The notes under the pieces were generated by a model. It was not told the origin of the DNA and ran no database searches. It saw nothing but the letters and a program-made list of their open reading frames with translations. A stretch of DNA of 30,987 nt. Origin: DASUBV01 sp035763085. GTDB taxonomy: Bacteria; Actinomycetota; Actinomycetes; Streptosporangiales; Streptosporangiaceae. This document shows positions 22,888 to 29,432 of this stretch, one piece after another. Position numbers and translations under genes: made by a program. How positions within the stretch are numbered: position 1 is the first letter of the stretch; the number at the start of each line of letters is the position of its first letter. The DNA lies in assembly GCA_035763085.1 (NCBI GenBank), contig DASUBV010000174.1, positions 1-30,987 on the forward strand, read 5' to 3'.

Positions 22888-24967
22888 GGACAGCGAGAAG
22901 GCCGGCAGTAACGAGGACGCCGGCGGGCTGTGCGTCCTGCAGCGGGTGGTGTTCCCGGGTGACGACCTGGACGTCGTCCCGCTGTATGTCGAGACCAACA
23001 TGGAGCGCGGCGCGGCCGAGCTCGCCGCCGAGCAGCTCACCGAATCGCTCACCAGGGCCAGGGCGGTCACCAGCACGGCCCCGGTCGCCAGCGCCGCCGT
23101 CGGCGAGGCTCAGAACAGCATCCGGTTCGGCGCCGCCCTGCCGGCTGCCGCCGCGGGGGCAGGCCGGGACGCCGGGCCGCGGCGGCGCGCCAGCATCGCG
23201 CCCGGCCGCCGGGTCTCGTTCGCGACGTACTTCAATGCCTTCCCGGCCAGCTACTGGCGGCGGTGGACCACCGTGGAGTCGGTCACGCTGCGGCTGCGGC
23301 TGGCCGGCGAGGCCACCATCTTCCTGTACCGGTCGACAGCCAGGGGGCACAGCCACGCGGTCGAGACGATCAGCGTCGCAGCCGGCGAGCCACAGGCGAT
23401 CGAGCGAACCCTGCCGCTGAGCCAGTTCATCGACGGCGGCTGGTACTGGTTCGACCTGGTCGCGGGCCAGGACCCGGTCACCCTCATCGAGGCGGACTGG
23501 GCCGCGGCCGTGCCGTGCGAGGCCGCGCAGCGGGCCCGCGACAGCCGGGTGAGCATCGGCATCACCACCTTCAACCGGCCCGAGTTCCTGGTCGCCAACC
23601 TGCGCACGCTGGGCGAGGCGGCCGAGGTGCTGGACATCACCGACGCGGTCTACGTGGTCGACCAGGGCACCGAGAAGGTCCGCGAGCACCCCGACTACGC
23701 CGACGCGGCCAAGCTGCTGCACGGCCGGCTGCACCTCATCGAGCAGGGCAACCTGGGCGGCTCGGGCGGCTTCGCGCGGGCCATGGACGAGACGCTGGCC
23801 GCCGGGCGCAGCGACTACCTGCTGCTGCTCGACGACGACATCAGCCTGGACCCGGAGGGCATCCGCCGCGCGGTGACCTTCGCCGCCCTGGCCCGGCGGC
23901 CGACCATCGTCGGCGGCCACATGTTCAGCCTGCATGACCGGTCGATGCTGCATGCCTTGGCCGAGACGGTCGCGCCCTACTCGTGGTGGTGGGGACCGGC
24001 CCCGCACACCCGGCAGCGGCACGACTTCGGGCGCCGCAGCCTGCGGCACACCCCGTGGCTGCACCGCCGCGCGGACTCCGACTACAACGGCTGGTGGATG
24101 TGCCTGATCCCGACCGAGGTGATCGCCGAGACGGGCCTTGCCCTGCCGGTGTTCATCAAGTGGGACGACGCCGAGTACGGCCTGCGGGCCCGCAAGGCCG
24201 GCTACCCGACCGTGTCGATGCCCGGCGTCGCCGCCTGGCACGTCCCGTGGCAGGACAAGAACGACGCCCACGACTGGCAGGCTTACTATCACCTGCGCAA
24301 CCGGGTCATCTCCGCACTGCTGCACTCGCCGTATGACCGCGGCGGCCGGCTCGTCGCCGAGAGCTTCGAGACCCAGGTCCAGCACCTGCTGTCCATGCAG
24401 TACTCGACCGCCGCGCTGCGCGTACTGGCCATCCAGGACGTGCTGGCCGGCCCCGGCCGGCTGCACGCCGAGCTGCAGTCCAAGATGGCCCAGCTGCGCC
24501 AGCTGCGGCTGACGTACTCCGACGCCCGGGCCAGCCCTGGCATCGAGCACTTCCCGCCGGTGCGGCGGCGCAAGCCGCCGGCCAGGGGCCGCCAGCTCGC
24601 CGCCCCGTCCAGCCCGGCTGACCTGATGATCAAGGCGGCCGCCGGGGTGGTCCGGCAGCTGACCCCGCCGCGCGCCGGGGCCCGCATGCGGCCGCAGGCG
24701 GTGCTGCCCTACCAGGACGCGAACTGGTGGGTGCTGGCCAACATCGACAGCGCCCTCGTGTCGGCGGCCGACGGCACCAGCGCCGCCTGGTACCAGCGCG
24801 ACCCGCGGGAGTTCCGGGTCCTCGGCCGGCGCAGCGCGCTGCTGCATGCCCGGCTGCTCCGCGAGTGGCCGCGGCTGTCGGAGAGCTACCGGCAGGCCGC
24901 AGCCGACATCACCTCCTCAGCGCGCTGGCGGGAGACCTTCGCCGCCTCCGTCGACGACCCGCGATGA
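22880..24967 (+). CDS. glfT2: GlfT2-type polymerising galactofuranosyltransferase
   Basis: 695 residues from GTG 22880 (overlapping the glf stop as GTGGCTGA); mycobacterial GlfT2 has 637. The N-terminal beta domain contains SFATYFNAFPASYWRRWT, essentially identical to the mycobacterial segment. The GT-A domain has GITTFNRPEFL, NLGGSGGFARAM, DDD at 318-320, the acceptor-site NGWWM (W405, W406), KWDDAEYGLRA (428-438) and H454 in AAWHVPW. This matches every mycobacterial GlfT2 signature known to me. It should extend alternating beta-1,5/1,6 galactofuranan on the cytoplasmic face. Residues ~50-105 are an Ala/Arg-rich insertion relative to the mycobacterial protein. Coupled to the next gene by ATGA. 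Confidence 0.93.
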   Translation: MAEDSEKAGSNEDAGGLCVLQRVVFPGDDLDVVPLYVETNMERGAAELAAEQLTESLTRARAVTSTAPVASAAVGEAQNSIRFGAALPAAAAGAGRDAGPRRRASIAPGRRVSFATYFNAFPASYWRRWTTVESVTLRLRLAGEATIFLYRSTARGHSHAVETISVAAGEPQAIERTLPLSQFIDGGWYWFDLVAGQDPVTLIEADWAAAVPCEAAQRARDSRVSIGITTFNRPEFLVANLRTLGEAAEVLDITDAVYVVDQGTEKVREHPDYADAAKLLHGRLHLIEQGNLGGSGGFARAMDETLAAGRSDYLLLLDDDISLDPEGIRRAVTFAALARRPTIVGGHMFSLHDRSMLHALAETVAPYSWWWGPAPHTRQRHDFGRRSLRHTPWLHRRADSDYNGWWMCLIPTEVIAETGLALPVFIKWDDAEYGLRARKAGYPTVSMPGVAAWHVPWQDKNDAHDWQAYYHLRNRVISALLHSPYDRGGRLVAESFETQVQHLLSMQYSTAALRVLAIQDVLAGPGRLHAELQSKMAQLRQLRLTYSDARASPGIEHFPPVRRRKPPARGRQLAAPSSPADLMIKAAAGVVRQLTPPRAGARMRPQAVLPYQDANWWVLANIDSALVSAADGTSAAWYQRDPREFRVLGRRSALLHARLLREWPRLSESYRQAAADITSSARWRETFAASVDDPR

Positions 24968-26886
24968 CCCCGGCCGGGAGGCCAGCCGGGCCGCCCGCCG
25001 CGCCGGCGCATGCCGCACCGGGGATACCTGCCGAGCCGCCGGCGCCGGGAGGCCCGGCGCGCGGCGCTGGCCGGCGGGCCGGGTGGCCGGCGCTGGCCCG
25101 TGTCGCGGCACCCGCCGCCGCGGCCGCCGCGATGGCGGCGGCCGGGCTGTGGGGGCTGGCCCGCGACTCGGCGATGGGCAACGACGAGGTCGCGACCCGG
25201 TGGGCGGCCGGGCTGCCGCTGCGCCAGCTGGCGCTGCTGCTGCGCCACGTCGACGCCGTGCACGGGCTGTACTACCTGCTCGTGCACGCCTGGCTGGCGG
25301 TCGGCAGCAGCCCGGCCGTGCTGCGCATTCCGTCGGTGCTGGCCATGACCGCGGCGGCGGCCCTGCTGGTGATTCTGGGCCGCCGGCTGACCGGGTCCGC
25401 GGCCGCGGGGCTGCTGGCCGGCCTGATCATGGCCATGACCCCGGTCATCACCTACTACGCGCAGACCGCCCGCTCGTACGCCCTGGTGTTCGCCTGCGTG
25501 CTCGCCGCCACGCTGGCCCTGCTGCGCGCCCTGGATTCCGAGGAGCGAGGTACGCGGGTTGCCTTCTCGTGGCTCGGTTACGGTGCGCTGCTGACGCTGG
25601 CCGGGTACCTGAACGAGATGGCGCTGCTGGTCATCGCGGCGCACGCGGTCACCATCGCGCTCGCCCGGCCGGGCCGGACGGCCGCCACCCGGTGGTTCGC
25701 CGCCGCAGGGAGCGCAGCGGTGCTGGTCACCCCGCTGGTGATCCTCAGCGACCGCGAAGCCGGAGCGGTGACCTGGATTGACCCGCCCGACGCGCACGAC
25801 CTGCTGGTCCTGTTCCACGACTACTTCGGCGCGACCACGGCCGCCGCTGTCTTGGTAGCCGCGTGCGCCGTGCTGGCCCTGCTGCCCGGCCGCCGGGGCC
25901 GCGGTCCCGCAGCGACCCGGACGTCGCCGGCCACGTCAGCCACGCCCTCGCCAGCGCAGCCCCGGCCGGCCAGGTCAGCGGTGACGCTCGTGCCGGCGGC
26001 GGTGCCGCTGCTGCTCGTGCCCGCCGCCCTGCTGCTCCTCGAGTCGGCCGTGGCGCACCCGCTGTATGCCGACCGGTACGTCCTGTACGGCGAGGCCGGC
26101 GCGGCCTTGCTGGCCGGTGCCGGCACGGCCAGGGCCTGCCGGTGGCTCGCCCGGGTGCTGACCCGAAAACCTGACCAGGAGGCCGCTTTGCCGTCCGGCG
26201 GGGACGCCCGGGTGCCTGCCGGCCAGGATGCTGGGGTGTCGTCCGGCCACGCGACCGGGGCGCTGTCTGGTCAGGGCGCCGGCCCGAATGCCGGGCCGCG
26301 GGACGGCCAGGACCTGAGGCCGCGGGCAGGCCGGGCGGCCGGGGCACAGGCGGCTAGCTGGGCGCTCGGCGCGGTGCTCATCGCCGCTGCGCTGGCGCTG
26401 CAACTCGGGCCAGCGCACGGCGTCCGCACGCCCGGCAGCCGGCTGTTCGACTTCGGCGGGCCGTCACACTACATCGGCGCGCACGCGCGGCCGGGCGACG
26501 GGATCTTGTACTTCGGCCGGTTCTTCCGCAAGGCCGAGCTCGGCTACCCGGCCGACTACCGCGATACCCGCGACTTCAGCCTGGCCGTCTCGCCGGCCCG
26601 CAGCGGCTCATTCCAGGGCACAGGCAAGCCAGCCGGCGCCGCCGTCGCGCTGATGCCGCGGTTCCGCCGGATCTGGGTGGTCGGCCGGGCTCCGTCGCCG
26701 ACCCTGCCGCCCGGCCCGGCCGTGCCCGAGAGCCGGGTGCTGCTGACGCAGTTCAGGCTCATCGCACGGCAGCACTTCCGCGGCATCGTCGTGACCCTCT
26801 GGCAGCGCGCGGTCGCTCATGTTCAGCTCACTCCTGGGCGGGTAAAGCGTCAGCGGCCGCTGATACGGTCGCAGCAGTTCGGATAG
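24964..26886 (+). CDS. Polytopic GT39/ArnT-like (GT-C) glycosyltransferase
   Basis: 640 residues from ATG 24964, which overlaps the GlfT2 stop (ATGA). After ~40 Pro/Ala/Gly-rich residues comes TM1, then the first loop with GNDEVATRWAAGL, the acidic pair expected in GT-C active sites. HVDAVHGLYYLLVHAWL and TPVITYYAQTARSYALVFA follow, typical of the ArnT/PMT-like mannosyl- or arabinosyltransferase group. About ten helices precede a hydrophilic stretch (about 405-460) of SGG/AGQDAG-like repeats. The C-terminal ~170 residues form an extracytoplasmic domain (FDFGGPSHYIGAHARPGDGILYF). It likely transfers a sugar from a polyprenyl phosphate to the exported glycan; donor unknown. Confidence 0.82.
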   Translation: MTPAGRPAGPPAAPAHAAPGIPAEPPAPGGPARGAGRRAGWPALARVAAPAAAAAAMAAAGLWGLARDSAMGNDEVATRWAAGLPLRQLALLLRHVDAVHGLYYLLVHAWLAVGSSPAVLRIPSVLAMTAAAALLVILGRRLTGSAAAGLLAGLIMAMTPVITYYAQTARSYALVFACVLAATLALLRALDSEERGTRVAFSWLGYGALLTLAGYLNEMALLVIAAHAVTIALARPGRTAATRWFAAAGSAAVLVTPLVILSDREAGAVTWIDPPDAHDLLVLFHDYFGATTAAAVLVAACAVLALLPGRRGRGPAATRTSPATSATPSPAQPRPARSAVTLVPAAVPLLLVPAALLLLESAVAHPLYADRYVLYGEAGAALLAGAGTARACRWLARVLTRKPDQEAALPSGGDARVPAGQDAGVSSGHATGALSGQGAGPNAGPRDGQDLRPRAGRAAGAQAASWALGAVLIAAALALQLGPAHGVRTPGSRLFDFGGPSHYIGAHARPGDGILYFGRFFRKAELGYPADYRDTRDFSLAVSPARSGSFQGTGKPAGAAVALMPRFRRIWVVGRAPSPTLPPGPAVPESRVLLTQFRLIARQHFRGIVVTLWQRAVAHVQLTPGRVKRQRPLIRSQQFG

Positions 26887-26910
26887 CCAGGCTCGACAGG
26901 GGGAGAAGCG

Positions 26911-27324
26911 ATGGCCTCTCAGCTGAATCCGTACCTCAACTTCAATGGCAACGCCCGCCAGGCTCTGGAGTTCTATCAGGGTGTGTTCGGCGGCGACCTC
27001 AATGTCAATACATTCGGCCAGATGGGCGCGGCGGACTCGCCCGATGCCGACAAGATCATGCACGGCCAGCTGCAGACCAGCGCCGGATACACCATCATGG
27101 CGGCCGATGTCCCGGCACACATGGAATACCAGCCGCTCGCCGGGGCCTCAGTCAGCCTCAGCGGGGACGACGGCGACGCGCTGCGCGGCTACTGGCAGCA
27201 GCTGTCGGCCGCGGGCACGGTGATAGTGCCGCTGGAGAAGCAGATGTGGGGCGATGAGTTCGGCATGTGCACCGACCAGTTCGGCGTCCCCTGGATGGTG
27301 AACATCTCCCAGCCGCAGGGCTGA
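26911..27324 (+). CDS. VOC-superfamily (PhnB-like) protein
   Basis: 137 residues with a paired beta-alpha-beta-beta-beta fold: LNPYLNFNGNARQALEFYQGVFGG, KIMHGQLQTSAGYTIMAADVP, and MWGDEFGMCTDQFGVPWMVNI. This pattern is typical of PhnB/'3-demethylubiquinone methyltransferase-like' VOC proteins, which include fosfomycin/bleomycin-type resistance and glyoxalase relatives; no function can be assigned. GGGGAGA lies about 7 bases before ATG 26911. It starts 24 bases after the glycan operon but is probably functionally separate. A strong hairpin follows its stop. Confidence 0.87.
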   Translation: MASQLNPYLNFNGNARQALEFYQGVFGGDLNVNTFGQMGAADSPDADKIMHGQLQTSAGYTIMAADVPAHMEYQPLAGASVSLSGDDGDALRGYWQQLSAAGTVIVPLEKQMWGDEFGMCTDQFGVPWMVNISQPQG

Positions 27325-27342
27325 GCTGCCGGGTCTGGTTCA

Positions 27343-27378
27343 GGCCGCGGGTCAGGCGCGCCGCCTGAGCCCGCGGCC
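27343..27378 (+). terminator. Hairpin terminator after the VOC gene
   Basis: GGCCGCGGGTCAGGCG pairs with CGCCTGA-G-CCCGCGGCC, a 16-bp stem with one bulged G and a 3-base loop, beginning 18 bases after the stop codon. No U tract. Confidence 0.65.
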
Positions 27379-27467
27379 CGCGCCTGCCCTGCTGGAGACC
27401 TGAGCCCGGACCCGCGCCTGCCCTGCTGGAGGCCTGAGCCCGCGGCCAGCGGCTGCCTGCTGGATGG
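27364..27467 (+). repeat. Three ~35-bp imperfect tandem repeats in a convergent spacer
   Basis: Units at 27364-27398, 27399-27432 and 27433-27467 each begin CCTGAGCCCG and end in a CTGC(CCTG)CTGGA segment; a partial fourth copy runs into the next hairpin. The core GCCTGAGCCCG is also the core of the 18-bp repeat at 19377. The repeats sit between two terminator-like hairpins of convergent genes. Confidence 0.7.
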
Positions 27468-27469
27468 CT

Positions 27470-27508
27470 GAGCCCTTGCCGGCGGCTGCCTGCCGCCGGC
27501 AAGGGCTC
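27470..27508 (-). terminator. 17-bp perfect hairpin after the DUF1707 gene
   Basis: GAGCCCTTGCCGGCGGC and GCCGCCGGCAAGGGCTC are exact reverse complements around the loop TGCCT. The hairpin starts 30 bases beyond the leftward DUF1707 stop and can also stop leftover rightward transcription. Confidence 0.75.
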
Positions 27509-27538
27509 CCGGGTGACCCTGGCGCTGCCGGGCCGCGG

Positions 27539-28180
27539 TCAGTCGAACTGGTGCCAGCGCCGCCGGTAGTTCTGCCAGTCCTGGCCGTACCAGGCCTGCC
27601 GCCAGCGCCGCAGGTGCCGGCGGAACCGGAACAGCGCGACGGCGCCGGCCAGCAGGAACACCAGCCACAACACCAGCAGCACCTTGAGGAAGGCGACGAA
27701 CAGCCAGCCGAGGCCGGGGATGACCAGGGCCAGGATCAGCGCGATGAGCAGCAGCGGCAGGATACGCGGGCCCCGGCGGAACGCGCGGCCCCGCCGCGAG
27801 CCCCGCCAGCCGGGGCCGGCCCAGTGGGCGCCTGCCCAGCCAGGACCGCCCCAGCCCGGACCAGGCCAGCGAGACCCGCCCCAGCCAGGCCCGCCCCAGC
27901 CGCGGCGGTCGGCCCAGGGCTTGCCCTGACTCCGGCCGTGCCGGCGGTCGGACCGGGCCTCAGCGGCGGCCTCCTGCGCGCCACCAGGCCCGTACATGGC
28001 CTCGGGCTCGGGGAGGTCGGTCAGCGTCTGGCGGAGGTCGGCGAAGGTGGTCGCGCTCAGGGCGGCGGCGAGCCGCTCCTCAAACTCCTCGGCCGACAGG
28101 CGCCCGTCGGCGTAGTGCTCGCGCAGCCGTCCCGCGACACGCTCGCGGTCGGCCTCGGCGGTCCGGATGTGGTCGTCCAT
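27539..28180 (-). CDS. DUF1707 membrane protein with Gly/Trp/Pro-rich linker
   Basis: 213 residues. The DUF1707 domain is at about 5-57 (RTAEADRERVAGRLREHYADGRLSAEEFEERL, ATTFADLRQTLTDLP), a short helical module found at the N-terminus of many actinobacterial membrane proteins. Residues ~90-125 are GW/GP-rich repeats (GGPGWGG-like). Two adjacent hydrophobic segments follow (about 140-185: ILPLLLIALILALVIPGLGW and FLKVLLVLWLVFLLAGAVALF), then a basic, Trp/Arg-rich tail. It is probably anchored in the cytoplasmic membrane with the DUF1707 domain inside. The start follows the PadR stop by 45 bases on the same strand, so PadR probably controls it. Function unknown. Confidence 0.82.
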   Translation of the reverse strand: MDDHIRTAEADRERVAGRLREHYADGRLSAEEFEERLAAALSATTFADLRQTLTDLPEPEAMYGPGGAQEAAAEARSDRRHGRSQGKPWADRRGWGGPGWGGSRWPGPGWGGPGWAGAHWAGPGWRGSRRGRAFRRGPRILPLLLIALILALVIPGLGWLFVAFLKVLLVLWLVFLLAGAVALFRFRRHLRRWRQAWYGQDWQNYRRRWHQFD

Positions 28181-28225
28181 TGCCCTGCCTGTCCCTGCTC
28201 GATGTCATGGCCCGGTATCCGCGGC

Positions 28226-28945
28226 CTAGTTGCTGTTCTGCTCGCCCGCGTCGTTCCCGGCGTCCTCGTCCTCATCGGCCAGGATCCGGTACAGGGTGCG
28301 CCGGGCCCGCTCCAGAGCCTGCTCCGCCTCGCGGACCTGCTCGGCGTTGCCGGCCCTGGCCACCTGGACGATGGCGCCGCCCAGCCGGGCCGCCTCGGTG
28401 AACAGGCCAGGTACCTCCCATGCCTCCTGCTGCGCCTCTGATTCCCAGGCGCCGCGGGCCTTGCCGGGGTTGCGCTCCACGTACTCGCGCCCGGCGTCCG
28501 TCAGCTGGTACTGCCGTTTGCCTGAGGACTCCTCGGCCTCGATGAGGCCCTCATCGGCCAGCGCCGACAGCGCCGGGTACACCGCGCCGGGGCTCGGCCG
28601 CCAGGCCCCGTTACTGCGCTCCTCGATGTCGGACATGATCTGGTAGCCGTTGCGCGGCCCTTCGCGCAGCAGCGCCAGGATGGCCGCGCGCACGTCGCCG
28701 CGCCCGGCCTTCGGCCCGCGGGGCCGCTGTCCCGCGCCGGGCGGGCCCACCCACCAGCCGGCCCAGGGCCCGGCGGCGCCGCCCCAGTGCCCGTGGCCCC
28801 GGCGGCCGCCCCAGTCCCACGGCCCGTGCCCGTGGGCCGCGGCCCGCAGTCCCTGCCGGACCTGCCCGACCACGTCATCGGCGCACCGCAGGATGCCGCT
28901 CATGTCAAAGGGGAGATCATCCGCGCTGAAGGCTGCTGTCGCCAT
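28226..28945 (-). CDS. PadR-family transcriptional regulator
   Basis: 239 residues from ATG 28945; upstream in-frame codons run through the operator region and lack support. An N-terminal helix segment (1-35) is followed by a His/Gly/Trp-rich linker (38-70, GHGPWDWGGRRGHGHWGG). The winged HTH is at about 82-155 (GDVRAAILALLREGPRNGYQIMSDIEERS, WRPSPGAVYPALSALADEGLI, GKRQYQLTDAGREYV). A C-terminal helical dimerisation arm ends with the acidic ILADEDEDAGND. PadR repressors of this type usually control themselves and a linked membrane protein, here the DUF1707 gene. The AT-rich palindrome at 28963-28985 is the likely operator. The His-rich linker could bind metal, which is a guess. Confidence 0.88.
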   Translation of the reverse strand: MATAAFSADDLPFDMSGILRCADDVVGQVRQGLRAAAHGHGPWDWGGRRGHGHWGGAAGPWAGWWVGPPGAGQRPRGPKAGRGDVRAAILALLREGPRNGYQIMSDIEERSNGAWRPSPGAVYPALSALADEGLIEAEESSGKRQYQLTDAGREYVERNPGKARGAWESEAQQEAWEVPGLFTEAARLGGAIVQVARAGNAEQVREAEQALERARRTLYRILADEDEDAGNDAGEQNSN

Positions 28946-28962
28946 CACGCCCCCGCTCACTC

Positions 28963-28985
28963 TCGATACGATCACGATATATCGA
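28963..28985. promoter_or_regulatory. AT-rich PadR-type operator
   Basis: TCGATA (28963-28968) is inverted as TATCGA (28980-28985), and the inner CGATATATCG (28975-28984) is itself a perfect 10-bp palindrome. The patch stands out against GC-rich surroundings and lies 18 bases before the PadR start, where an autorepressor would bind. Confidence 0.6.
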
Positions 28986-29432
28986 CAGCCTATGTCGCAG
29001 GACACGTAAAGACAAGTTATTACTCGAACGCTCGCGACGCGACCGCGGTTCCCGCGCTGAAGGCATCCATCGCGCGAACCCCGCACTCCCGCGACCCGGC
29101 CGGGTCCCAAGTGATCAGGATGAACATCAGGCCGCCGCGGACCCGAAGTGCCACATCACCGTGATGGAGGGCCCGGATCACTGGGCGCCCCGGCGATCAG
29201 TCCCGCGCCCAGGTACTCCCGCCCGGCCATGGCCGCCTCGCCAGCCAGGTCCGAGGGTCTTGAACGTGCCCTCCACGCCTTCTGCCAGGGCAGCAAGTGC
29301 CCACCGTGACACAGGCGCCCTGGGCGGCGCCGGGGGAGGCCAGCGGCGTCCGGGTGAGCCCGGCTAGCCCGCGGCGCGGCGCACCGGCGGCCCGCGGTCA
29401 GCCTGCGGCCCGGCGCAGCGGCGGCGCGCTGG
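28986..29432. other. Gene-free stretch between PadR promoter and ALDH gene
   Basis: About 450 bases with no recognisable gene on either strand. The first ~60 bases are less GC-rich and probably hold the rest of the PadR promoter. The remainder has short open frames on both strands without family resemblance. It might contain the decayed end of a former gene, but I cannot support one. Confidence 0.4.

Noticed and set aside
22676..24847. 723-codon open frame on the minus strand
   Set aside because: Lies entirely antisense to glfT2, whose protein carries unmistakable conserved motifs; the antisense product has none.
29012..29110. Short minus-strand peptide with MDAFSAG resembling the PadR start MATAAFSAD
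   Set aside because: The shared 13-base GCCTTCAGCGCGG is suggestive of a small duplication, but the frame ends in TAATAA after a few codons and has no ribosome site.
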